From assembly GCA_018830645.1 (NCBI GenBank), contig JAHJSA010000013.1, positions 1 through 64,000 of the forward strand: 64,000 nucleotides of DNA, in the 5' to 3' direction. Made by a program: the position numbers and the translations under genes. The stretch comes from Actinomycetota bacterium. GTDB lineage: Bacteria > Actinomycetota > Thermoleophilia > RBG-16-64-13. A model generated the notes under the pieces. That model did no database searches and was not told the origin of the DNA. It saw only the letters and a program-made list of their open reading frames with translations. Position 1 is the stretch's first letter. Each line of letters begins with the position of its first letter. Below, one piece after another: positions 8,680 to 16,417 of the stretch.

Positions 8680-9903
8680 TCAGCCGCCGCCCGCCTGCTC
8701 CACCACCTCCGCCGCCGCGAACGCCGGCGCGCCTCCGCTGTTGACTGCCGCGCACGGGCCGGGTTCCCCGGCCGCCGCGGATGGCCTCGTCGAGGTGGTC
8801 GCTTCGGGCGTGGTGAGCTTCGCGGCCTCCTGCGAGAGCATCACCTGCATGCGCGTGGCTCCTACGGTCATCGCGGCGTGGAGCACCTCGTCGACCTCCT
8901 CGTCCGTCACCCCGAGCCGCCTCCCGACCGAGAGGCAGTACTGGGTTCAGGGGGCGCAGCCGGAGGCCAGTGACGCCCCCAAAGCCACCAGGATCTTCGT
9001 CTTCTGATCGAGGACACCCTCGGCGTAGGCGAGTTCGAAGAACTCGTCGTAGCGCGCTTTGGCGGCGGGTCCTGTGCCGCTCGTGGCGCCGGGGGCCGAT
9101 TCCGCGCCAACCGCGAACGTGGCCGATCCCTGGTCGGTCATGTCGGTCTCCTCGTGGTCGGGATGCCAGGCGCACCCCGCGCCTCGGCAGCCGTGGGGGT
9201 GGCGTTCTGTGTCGGCACAGCTGACAGGCGCGGCGGCCTCGAGGGCGATCCCCAACTCTTCCTCGAGGAAGGCCGTGGCTTCGCGAAGGCCGACGCGCAC
9301 ATAGGCTTTGCAGCACCCCGGGTGAGCCTCGGCGGCCGTGGCCGCCGCGAGGCGGGAGACGAGGGTCATGGCCGCCCTGGTCTCCGGGCCCTTGCCGCAC
9401 CGGCCACCCACCAGGACGCTGTAGCAGGCGCCCAAGGCCGGCACCACCCCGCACACGCCGCTCAATCCGCAGTAGGCGCTCACCGCCTGGCGGGCCGTCC
9501 GCTCCAACACTTCCGCTCTGTGCGCGGCGGTGACTCCCGCCACACCCGCGTTCTCCAGTGCACGCATCAGGGCACCCGCCGCCACGTGCGCGTGTTCGCA
9601 CCCCAGCATCGGGAGATCGGACTGGGCGATGAGATCCTCGGCGATCGCAAACGGAGAGGGTGAGCGGGACGCGTCGAGCAGACCGGGGAGACGTTCCATG
9701 AAGCCGGCTCCGTGACAGCTCTCGCACACGTAGTGTCCGCGCGGGCAGACGACGTGCCCGCGGTGCTCTCCGCCGCAGACGGTGCACGTGAGCGTGGCGG
9801 CGGAATCCAGATACTCGAGCGTGCTCCCGCAGATGACGCAGGACTCCGTGCCCCCGGGTGCGGTGGTTCGCACCGGCGCGCCCGACGTGGATGCGTCGCT
9901 CAT
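8680..9903 (-). CDS. DUF5714-AhpD/CMD fusion selenoprotein with CxxU motif
   Basis: ATG 9903 overlaps the ArsR stop (ATGA). Residues 1-255 resemble DUF5714: a zinc-ribbon-like N-terminus (CVICG, CTVCGG, CPRGHYVCESCHG) and further Cys/His motifs (CEHAHVAAGAL, AYCGLSGVCGV, HPGCCKAY). Without an intervening stop the frame runs into an AhpD/carboxymuconolactone-decarboxylase domain (from about MTDQGSATF, codon at 9141). UGA at 8949-8947 falls exactly where the second Cys of the AhpD CxxC site belongs, giving C316-A-P-U319, and downstream sequence TQYCLSVGRRLGVTDEEVDE is typical of the family. Full read-through is 407 aa with an Ala/Gly/Pro-rich tail. An internal GAGGAG site 7 nt before the ATG at 9141 could also yield the AhpD domain alone. 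A peroxidase or disulfide-reductase role is inferred. Confidence 0.78.
8917..8938 (-). promoter_or_regulatory. Candidate SECIS hairpin in the AhpD domain
   Basis: Eight nucleotides after the UGA, CUGCCUC (8938-8932) pairs with GAGGCGG (8923-8917) in seven pairs including one G-U, closing an 8-nt loop UCGGUCGG. Compact stems a short distance 3' of the UGA are what SelB recognises in bacteria. Confidence 0.55.
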
Positions 9904-10238
9904 GACGCCCCCTCCGGCTCGACGGCCTTCTCGGCTACCCTGATGGCCTCCCGGACCACGGTGCGCTTCAGTCAGTAGTACACCTGGTTGCCTCGCCGAT
10001 CGGGCTTGGCGATGCCCGCGTCGCTCAGGATACGAAGGTGGTGGGAGACCAGCGGCTGGGGGAGGCCGGTGGCCGCCACCACGTGACTCACAGGGCGGCA
10101 TTCGTCGGTGAGGGCCAGTGCTATGCGCAATCGAGTGGGTTCGCTGAGCGCCTTGAAGAAGCGGCCGAGGCGCGCGAGGTGCGCGGCCTCCGCCGCCGCA
10201 CCTCCGCCGTCACTCCGTATGGAAGTATCAACATACAT
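9900..10238 (-). CDS. ArsR-family repressor, probably a selenoprotein
   Basis: ATG 10238 starts MYVDTSIRSDG. The winged helix-turn-helix follows: LGRFFKALSEPTRLRIALAL, the recognition helix VVAATGLPQPLVSHHLRIL and wing GNQVYY. At UGA 9974-9972 the frame would stop directly after VYY, before the final dimerisation helix found in nearly all ArsR proteins. Read-through as Sec89 adds LKRTVVREAIRVAEKA and ends in a TGA that overlaps the next ATG (ATGA), exactly as expected for an operon. The complete protein is then 112 aa. A 17-nt hairpin follows the UGA. A selenol- or thiol-based redox or metal switch controlling the downstream selenoprotein genes is inferred. Confidence 0.72.
9943..9959 (-). 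promoter_or_regulatory. Candidate SECIS hairpin in the ArsR gene
   Basis: Twelve nucleotides after the UGA, GUGGUC (9959-9954) pairs with GGCCAU (9948-9943) through six pairs, two of them G-U, around the loop CGGGA. Spacing and size fit a short bacterial SECIS with guanines in the loop. The pairing was found by eye. Confidence 0.5.
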
Positions 10239-10250
10239 GCATATAGTATG
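10232..10250 (-). promoter_or_regulatory. Palindromic operator overlapping the ArsR start codon
   Basis: On the minus strand CATAC-N9-GTATG forms a perfect inverted repeat with a nested ATGCAT core. The ArsR ATG (10238) lies inside it, and a CATACT/TACTAT -10-like hexamer overlaps the left arm. This is the size and placement of an autoregulatory ArsR/SmtB operator on a leaderless transcript. Binding by the adjacent repressor is inferred. Confidence 0.5.
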
Positions 10251-10290
10251 CGTGATGACCGGTGCTCGCGCAACCCCGAAGAGGGTCGGG

Positions 10291-10758
10291 TCAGTGGCGG
10301 GGGATCGCCGACGAAGCGTTACGCTGGTGGAAGACCCGGATGGGGCAGACGAGGCAGCGACTGAATCCACCTTCTCCGCTGCAGGGGCAAGGTTCCGACA
10401 ACTCCCAGCAGCGTGCGCCGTCGGTGTGAGCCGGGCAGGTGCCCCGCACGGCTTCGGTGCACTCCTCGATCTCCCAGCATTGGCCGGAGGCTACGCGCTC
10501 GACGGCCCGGAGCATGATCTCAAGGTCCTCTTCGGCCAGCCGGCTCTCGATCTCTTCCTTGTGCCCGAGGTAGACCGGGCATTCGATGAGGATGCAGATG
10601 GCCGGGTTGCAGGAGCAAGGAGTGCCTTCCACTTCCCAACAATCGACGCCCGTCAGGTACGCCGGACACGAGCGGCAGCCGCGATCGCTGTGACCGCCGT
10701 CCCCTACGATCTCCCAGCACAGTTCCCCCACTGCGCGTCTCCCTGTCGGTCGTTCCAT
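10291..10758 (-). CDS. Cys-rich protein with duplicated two-CW modules
   Basis: ATG 10758 gives 155 aa. The protein consists of two copies of an 8-Cys module, each starting CWEI, containing a central C..CPA segment and a second CWE (DCWEV, RCWEL), then PC-x-C and C-x2-CP(V/I). In total 16 cysteines and four CWE motifs are visible, separated by a helical linker EESRL-like stretch in the middle. The pattern resembles the two-CW putative metal-binding domain seen in some bacterial sensory proteins. It lies 52 bp upstream of the ArsR start, in the same direction as the UGA-containing genes. A metal, metalloid or Fe-S binding role is inferred. Confidence 0.7.
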   Translation of the reverse strand: MERPTGRRAVGELCWEIVGDGGHSDRGCRSCPAYLTGVDCWEVEGTPCSCNPAICILIECPVYLGHKEEIESRLAEEDLEIMLRAVERVASGQCWEIEECTEAVRGTCPAHTDGARCWELSEPCPCSGEGGFSRCLVCPIRVFHQRNASSAIPRH

Positions 10759-10943
10759 CTTCCATAGTTCCGATCCTCCGTAGCATGGACGTGGTGCGCG
10801 AGGATCGAGCTTGAACAGTATCACCCGGCCGCCGGTCCGGACAATCGCGCTTGGGCGGTACGCGATACGCGGTACGCGGTCACGCGGGGCGGCGCGGGGT
10901 CGCGACTGCGCGGCGCACAGGCATGCCGGGGCGGCGCAGTGCC

Positions 10944-11327
10944 TCACTCGTGTCGCTTCGACCCTCTCTGTGAGGTCTTGAACCAGCGGGGATGCGCCAG
11001 GCGCAGACTGATCGTGCGCAGACGGACGCGGCGGAGGAATGAGGCCTGAACCTCCGGATGGTCCGAGGGACCGAGGGGGATGAAGTGCCAGAGCACCTGC
11101 CGGTCGTCGATCTCACTGCCGTCGGGGAGACCGAACCAGCCCCGGGGCCCTTCGTCTGCGAAGCGCTCCCCCAGATAGATGGCCCAGGAGAGGGTGGGCT
11201 GCACGCCGCGGGTCCCGGCGGTGGCTTTGGGCGCCCGGATGCGACCGTGCTCCGGCGCTTCGACGTGCCGATATTCCACCACGACCACGCGGCCCGGTCT
11301 CAGGGTCCTGTATCCGAAGTCGTCCAT
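10944..11327 (-). CDS. Hypothetical protein (127 aa)
   Basis: The frame starts MDDFGYRTLRPGRVVVVEYR and ends in a basic tail. Composition is that of a soluble globular protein, with segments TLSWAIYLGERF and DRQVLWHFIPLGPS; no family was recognised. The start is supported by a -10 hexamer (TATGCT) 6 nt upstream of ATG, consistent with a leaderless transcript, and the gene is divergent from the ABC exporter operon. Confidence 0.6.
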   Translation of the reverse strand: MDDFGYRTLRPGRVVVVEYRHVEAPEHGRIRAPKATAGTRGVQPTLSWAIYLGERFADEGPRGWFGLPDGSEIDDRQVLWHFIPLGPSDHPEVQASFLRRVRLRTISLRLAHPRWFKTSQRGSKRHE

Positions 11328-11333
11328 GAAAAG

Positions 11334-11339
11334 AGCATA
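11334..11339 (-). promoter_or_regulatory. -10 element of a leaderless promoter
   Basis: TATGCT ends 6 nt before ATG 11327, so transcription should begin at or next to the start codon. No clear -35 was seen. Confidence 0.5.
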
Positions 11340-11454
11340 CCCTCACGGGAAGCAGTGTAGGCGCGGGGTGCGTGTGGGTTTCGGCCGGGGTGCGTGCCGC
11401 GTGCCGCGGGACCTCGCACGCGGCGACGCCGTGCGCGCGTGAGCGGCCGAGGTC

Positions 11455-11460
11455 TATACT
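11455..11460 (+). promoter_or_regulatory. -10 element of a leaderless promoter for the ABC exporter
   Basis: TATACT ends 8 nt before the ATG at 11469 and no ribosome-binding site is present, consistent with transcription starting on the ATG. The divergent gene at 11327 has the same arrangement. Confidence 0.6.
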
Positions 11461-11468
11461 CGTGGCTC

Positions 11469-13256
11469 ATGAAAGAACGCCGCCGCGACCTTCCCTGGCA
11501 CGACCTGACGCGCGCTTTGGGCTTCCTCAGGCCCTACGCGGCCCCATCCCTGGCCGCCTTCGTCTCGGTGCTCCTCATGACAGTGGCCACCTTGTTCGCG
11601 CCGCAGTTCATCCGGCTGCTCATCGACCGGGGTATCACCGCGGGCAGCTGGCGCTGGATACTGTTTTCGACGGCCGGCCTGCTGGGCGTCGCCGTCGTGC
11701 GGGGCCTCTTCACGTTCCTTCATGGCTACCTGGCCGAGAAGGCCGGTCAGGGAGTGGCGTTCGACCTGCGCAACGCCATCTACGAGAAGCTCCAGAACCT
11801 GTCGTTCAGCTACCACGACCGGGCGCAGACCGGCCAGCTCATGACCCGGGTGACGTCGGACGTAGAGAACATCCGCACGTTCACGGGCCAAGGGTTCCTG
11901 GTGTTCACCTCGTCGCTGCTCACCCTCGTGGGCACGGCGGCGGTACTGCTGTGGATGCAATGGCTCCTGGCCCTCGTGGCGCTGGCGGCGATCCCGGCGA
12001 TCTTCGTCGTGCTCGGTCTGTTCGTCAGCCGGGTTCTGCCGCTGTTCCGAGACATCCAGGTGCGCTTGGCAGCTCTGAACACCGTGCTCCAGGAGAACCT
12101 GGCCGGCGTGGCCGTGGTGAAGGCCTTCGCTCGGGAGCCCTACGAGCTCGCGCGATACGAGGCGGCGAACCGCGATCTCCTGAACGAAGGTCTCAAGGTG
12201 GTGCGCGCCCTGGCTTCCACGCTGCCCTATGTGTTCGTCATCGCGAACCTCGGCTCTCTTGGCGTGGTGTGGGTGGGGGGCGACCGTGTGATCTCGGGAC
12301 ACATGTCCCTCGGCGACCTAGTGGCCTTCAACGCCTACTTGAGTTTCCTCCTCATGCCCATCTTTCAGCTGGCCTTCCTGTCGAGCACCCTTTCCCGGGC
12401 CGGCGCAAGCTCGCGCCGGGTCTTCGAGATACTCGACGCCGAGGTCGAGGTGCGCGACCGGGCGGGGGCGATCGAGTTGGGGCGCATCGAGGGTAGGGTG
12501 ACCTTCGAGGGGGTCGGATTCCGGTATGTGGGGCAGGAAGGCGCGGTGCTGCAGGACGTCTCCTTCGACGTGGAGCCGGGGGAGACGGTGGCCCTCCTGG
12601 GCACCACCGGGTCGGGCAAGTCGACCATCATCAATCTCATCCCCCGCTTCTACGACCCCACCGAGGGTGTCGTGCGGGTGGACGGTGTGGACATCCGCGA
12701 CGTCACCGTGAAGAGCCTCCGTGCCCACGTGGGCATCGTGCTGCAGGAGGCCGTGCTGTTCGGGGGCACCCTGCGCGAGAACATCGCGTACGGCCGACCC
12801 GATGCGTCCGCGGAGGAGGTCGAGGCCGCGGCCCGAACGGCTCAGGCGCACGACTTCATCAGCGACCTTCCCGACGGCTACGAGTCGGTTGTGGGCGAGC
12901 GGGGCGTGACTCTGTCGGGCGGACAGCGCCAGCGGGTGTCGATAGCGCGCACCCTCCTGGTGGACCCGCGCATCCTGCTCCTCGACGACGCCACCAGTGC
13001 CGTCGACGTGGAGACCGAGGTGCGCCTGCAACTCGCCCTGCGCGAGTTGATGAAAGGGCGCACCAGCTTCGTCATCGCGCAACGCCTTTCCACCGTGCGA
13101 CTCGCGAACCGGGTGATCCTCATCGACGAGGGCCGAGTGGTGGGGCAAGGCACCCACGACGAGCTGCTGCGCACGATCCCGCTCTACGGGGAGATCGTCG
13201 ACACGGAGCTGGTGCGGCAGGGCGAGGTCGGCATCGTGCCTGAGGAGGCCGCGTGA
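11469..13256 (+). CDS. ABC exporter half-transporter (degenerate-site subunit)
   Basis: ATG 11469 gives 595 aa. Six membrane segments (about 25-325) form an exporter-type transmembrane domain, followed by an ATPase with Walker A GTTGSGKST, signature LSGGQRQR and Walker B ILLLDDATSAVD. The catalytic Glu after Walker B is Asp and the switch His is Gln (VIAQRLSTVR), so this subunit contributes a degenerate ATP site. The next gene overlaps by GTGA and supplies a canonical site. This is the asymmetric heterodimer arrangement known from TM287/288 and BmrCD-type multidrug or lipid exporters. The substrate is unknown. Confidence 0.92.
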   Translation: MKERRRDLPWHDLTRALGFLRPYAAPSLAAFVSVLLMTVATLFAPQFIRLLIDRGITAGSWRWILFSTAGLLGVAVVRGLFTFLHGYLAEKAGQGVAFDLRNAIYEKLQNLSFSYHDRAQTGQLMTRVTSDVENIRTFTGQGFLVFTSSLLTLVGTAAVLLWMQWLLALVALAAIPAIFVVLGLFVSRVLPLFRDIQVRLAALNTVLQENLAGVAVVKAFAREPYELARYEAANRDLLNEGLKVVRALASTLPYVFVIANLGSLGVVWVGGDRVISGHMSLGDLVAFNAYLSFLLMPIFQLAFLSSTLSRAGASSRRVFEILDAEVEVRDRAGAIELGRIEGRVTFEGVGFRYVGQEGAVLQDVSFDVEPGETVALLGTTGSGKSTIINLIPRFYDPTEGVVRVDGVDIRDVTVKSLRAHVGIVLQEAVLFGGTLRENIAYGRPDASAEEVEAAARTAQAHDFISDLPDGYESVVGERGVTLSGGQRQRVSIARTLLVDPRILLLDDATSAVDVETEVRLQLALRELMKGRTSFVIAQRLSTVRLANRVILIDEGRVVGQGTHDELLRTIPLYGEIVDTELVRQGEVGIVPEEAA

Positions 13257-15160
13257 GAGGCGGCTCGCTCGAATCCATCTCGCGAGAAGACCGACCGGCT
13301 TCCTCGCCCCGGCGCGTGCTCCGGAGACTCTGGAGCGAGATAGCCGACTTCTGGCCGCAGTATGTGGTGCTCGGAGTGGTGGTCGTGGTGGGCGCGTTGT
13401 CGCTGGCGGCCGGTCCGTATCTCATCGGTCGCGCCATCGACCAGGCGATAGCCCCGGGCGACAGAGGCGTACTCACCCAGATCATGCTCCTTCTGCTGGC
13501 CGCGTACCTCGTGGGCCTCGCCGCCAACGTGGCTCAGTTCCGGCTCATCGGGAGAGTGGGGCAGGTGGTGTTGGCCCGTTTCCGTTCGCAGATCTTCGCG
13601 GCCGTGCAGAAGCTGGACAAGGGATTCTTCGACCGTCACGGCACCGGCGACCTCATGAGCCGTCTGGTGAACGACGTGGAGGTTTTGAACACCCTCTTCT
13701 CGCAGGGGATCGCCCAGACGGTGGGCAGTGTGGTGGGGCTGGCGGGCATCATCGTAGCCATGCTCCTCTTGGACTGGCGGCTCGCCCTCGCCTCGTTCCT
13801 CGTCATACCGTTGATGCTGCTCACCACGGGCGTCTTCGCGCGCCTGGCCCGGCGGGCGTTCCGGCGTACGCGACAGGCCATCGGTGACGTGAGCTCGGAT
13901 ATCCAGGAGGACATCGGCGGGGTCAAGGTGGCCCAGGCCTTCAACCGCACCGAACTCAACACCGAGCGTTTCCGCGAGAGGAACGCCGCCAACCGCGACG
14001 CCAACGTCGGCGCCGTGGGCATCACCAGCGCTTTCACGCCGGTGATGGACGTGCTGAGCACGGTGGCCACCGGCATCGTTGCCCTGTACGGAGGCTGGCT
14101 TGCCCTGCGCTCACCGCCTGAGGTGACGGTGGGCGTGGTGGTAGCCTTCCTCACCTACGTGCAGCAGTTCTTCCGTCCCATCCAGGCGATGTCGGCCTTC
14201 TACACCCAGGCGCAGGCCGCTCTGGCGGCAGCCGAGCGCATCTTCGAGCTCGTCGATCGGCAGCCCCGGGTGCTCGACGCGCCTGACGGTCTCGAGTTGG
14301 CGACGGCGATCGGGCGCCTGGCCTCACACGGCTCGGGGCGCGCCGGCGCCTCCGGCGCCTCCGGCGGCGACGAGCGCACCGAGGATCCGCACGGCACGGT
14401 GACCGGCCGCGTGACCTTCTCGAGGGTCTCCTTCGCCTACGAGCCCGATCGACCCATCCTCGAGGACGTGAGCTTCGAAGCCCTTCCGGGCCAGACGGTG
14501 GCCATTGTGGGACCCACGGGCGCCGGCAAGACCACTATCATCAACCTCCTGCTCCGCTTCTACGATGTGGACGGAGGCGCCGTCCTCCTCGACGGAGTCG
14601 ACGTGAGGACCGTGACCCAGGCCTCACTGCGCACGGAGATGGGTCTAGTGCCTCAGGAGCCCTTCCTGTTCGCCGGGTCGGTGGCCGACAATATCCGCTA
14701 TGGGCGCATGGACGCCACTCCCGAAGAGGTAGAGGAGGCCGCCCGGCTCGCGGGCGCCCACGGGTTCATCGCTTCCCTCGACGGTGGGTACGAGCAGGAG
14801 GTGGGCGAGCGAGGCGGAGGCTTGAGTCAGGGGCAACGCCAGCTGGTGGCTTTCGCCCGCGCCGTGTTGCGCGACCCCAGGGTGCTCGTGCTCGATGAGG
14901 CCACGGCCAGCGTCGACAGTCGCACGGAAGCCCTCATCCAGCAGGCCCTCGAGCGGCTGATGGAGCAGCGTACCACCATCGTGATCGCCCACCGCCTCTC
15001 CACGGTTAGGCGGGCCGACCTGATCCTGGTGATCGACGGCGGGCGGGTGGTCGAGCGGGGCACTCACGAGGAGTTGCTCGAGGCGGACGGCCTCTACGCC
15101 GACCTCTACTCGCGCCAGTTCCTGGCCGGACAGCCGGAGCAGGCGGCGGCTTCGGGCTGA
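13253..15160 (+). CDS. ABC exporter half-transporter (catalytic-site subunit)
   Basis: GTG 13253 overlaps the preceding stop codon. The 635-aa protein has six membrane segments, a linker rich in Gly/Ala/Ser (about 360-385) and an ATPase with Walker A GPTGAGKTT, signature LSQGQRQL, Walker B VLVLDEATASVD with the catalytic Glu, and switch His in VIAHRLSTVR. The signature motif carries Gln instead of Gly. It complements the degenerate partner encoded directly upstream to form a heterodimeric exporter. No dedicated regulator is adjacent. Confidence 0.93.
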   Translation: MRGGSLESISREDRPASSPRRVLRRLWSEIADFWPQYVVLGVVVVVGALSLAAGPYLIGRAIDQAIAPGDRGVLTQIMLLLLAAYLVGLAANVAQFRLIGRVGQVVLARFRSQIFAAVQKLDKGFFDRHGTGDLMSRLVNDVEVLNTLFSQGIAQTVGSVVGLAGIIVAMLLLDWRLALASFLVIPLMLLTTGVFARLARRAFRRTRQAIGDVSSDIQEDIGGVKVAQAFNRTELNTERFRERNAANRDANVGAVGITSAFTPVMDVLSTVATGIVALYGGWLALRSPPEVTVGVVVAFLTYVQQFFRPIQAMSAFYTQAQAALAAAERIFELVDRQPRVLDAPDGLELATAIGRLASHGSGRAGASGASGGDERTEDPHGTVTGRVTFSRVSFAYEPDRPILEDVSFEALPGQTVAIVGPTGAGKTTIINLLLRFYDVDGGAVLLDGVDVRTVTQASLRTEMGLVPQEPFLFAGSVADNIRYGRMDATPEEVEEAARLAGAHGFIASLDGGYEQEVGERGGGLSQGQRQLVAFARAVLRDPRVLVLDEATASVDSRTEALIQQALERLMEQRTTIVIAHRLSTVRRADLILVIDGGRVVERGTHEELLEADGLYADLYSRQFLAGQPEQAAASG

Positions 15161-15203
15161 GGCGGCGGGGCGGCAACCGGTCCCTTCGAGCAGTCCGAGG
15201 TGC

Positions 15204-15234
15204 TTGACTTCATCTGAACCGGCGGTGCTATGAT
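15204..15234 (+). promoter_or_regulatory. Strong sigma-70-type promoter
   Basis: TTGACT (15204-15209) and TATGAT (15229-15234) with a TGC extended -10 are separated by 19 bp. Six nucleotides follow before an ATG at 15241. The promoter lies 275 bp before the SDH protease gene and could drive it with a long leader or drive a small leaderless ORF. Confidence 0.6.
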
Positions 15235-15240
15235 GCGTTC

Positions 15241-15375
15241 ATGCCCGTCCGCCCAAGACACTCACGAGGCCCGAACTGCCCACTTGCCCTGTCTCTTGCC
15301 GCAGGTGAGGCAGTCAAGCAGGAAAGGTCTGGGTTGAGCCAATCGAGGAGTCGGGGGCAGAGAAGAACTCCGTAA
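15241..15375 (+). CDS. Possible leaderless small ORF (44 aa)
   Basis: An ATG sits exactly where transcription from the 15204-15234 promoter should begin and opens 44 codons ending at TAA 15373-15375. The peptide is basic (MPVRPRHSRG start, Arg-rich end) with no recognised motif. The leaderless geometry matches confirmed-looking genes in this window, but the codon content is not distinctive; it may equally be a leader RNA for the protease gene. Confidence 0.3.
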   Translation: MPVRPRHSRGPNCPLALSLAAGEAVKQERSGLSQSRSRGQRRTP

Positions 15376-15508
15376 CCGGCTAACACACCGATGAGGTGCG
15401 ATAACGGTGGAAGTGCGTGCCGCTGGGGATTCAACGAAGGACGTCTGTCCGATATAGCAGGGAATGCTGCCCGCGTCCGTTGGCAGTCTCATCGGGAGGA
15501 GGGGGACA

Positions 15509-16417
15509 GTGCCGGTGCCGACTCCGAGTAGCGCGAACGAGTTCATTGAGCAGCGACTAGATGAGTGTATCGAGGACCTTGAGCAGCACTTCTCCGGCCA
15601 TGCGATGGCTCTGAGCGGACCGCTGATGGAGGGAGTGGACAACATAGTACGAAACGTTGTCGAGCGGCGGCACGAGCAGGGACCGCCCCTCGACAGGCTC
15701 ATCTTCGTCCTCACAACGAGTGGCGGCTACATCGAGGTGGTTCGGCGGATCGTCGACACGTTGCGCAAGCACTACAGTCTCGTAGACTTCATTGTTCCAG
15801 ACTACGCCTATTCTGCGGGCACCGTGCTTGTCATGTCTGGAGATGCGATCCACATGGATTACTACTCGCGACTGGGGCCGATTGATCCGCAAGTGGAGAG
15901 CCCGGCAGACGGTCGTCTGCGTCCTGCGCTCGGCTACCTGGACAGATATGACTCGCTCATCCAGAAGGCCCGGGACGGCACCATCACCATGGCAGAGGTG
16001 CAGCTGCTGATTAGCGGGTTTGATCAGGCGGAGTTGCACGAGTATGAGCAGGCACGAGAGCTTTCGATTGCCTTGCTCAAAGAGTGGCTGGCTAAGTACA
16101 AGTTCAAGAACTGGCTGACGACCGAAACCCGCAAGAAGAGAGTCACAGAGGCGATGAGAACACGCAGAGCCTCGACGATTGCTCGTCAGCTCAACGACAC
16201 CAAGAAGTGGCACTCACACGGTCATGGGATATCCCGAGATGTTCTGGAGCGCGATTTGAAACTGAAGACCGATGACTTTGAAGCGGATGCTGGCCTAAAC
16301 CGTACAATCCGTGGGTATCACGCACTACTGGATGACTACATGGTCAAGCAGGGAGACCGTGGCGTGGTTCACGCCAAAGGTCAGTACAGTTCCTACTGGC
16401 GGAATAGGGGAGCATGA
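15509..16417 (+). CDS. SDH-family Clp-fold serine protease
   Basis: GTG 15509 follows a GGAGGAGG ribosome-binding site and gives 302 aa. The Clp/crotonase fold is visible in LIFVLTTSGGYIEVVRR and in DYAYSAGTVLVMSGD, whose Ser is the probable nucleophile, followed by SRLGPIDPQ. This matches the serine dehydrogenase proteinase (SppA-like) family. A helical, charged C-terminal region (about 205-250) contains KKWHSHGHGIS. Codon and base composition are visibly less GC-rich than neighbours, suggesting recent acquisition. The substrate is unknown. Confidence 0.8.
   Translation: MPVPTPSSANEFIEQRLDECIEDLEQHFSGHAMALSGPLMEGVDNIVRNVVERRHEQGPPLDRLIFVLTTSGGYIEVVRRIVDTLRKHYSLVDFIVPDYAYSAGTVLVMSGDAIHMDYYSRLGPIDPQVESPADGRLRPALGYLDRYDSLIQKARDGTITMAEVQLLISGFDQAELHEYEQARELSIALLKEWLAKYKFKNWLTTETRKKRVTEAMRTRRASTIARQLNDTKKWHSHGHGISRDVLERDLKLKTDDFEADAGLNRTIRGYHALLDDYMVKQGDRGVVHAKGQYSSYWRNRGA

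Noticed and set aside
8459-9787. Minus-strand frame of 442 codons rich in Arg/Gly
   Set aside because: It is an alternative frame of the DUF5714-AhpD gene with typical GC-shadow composition.
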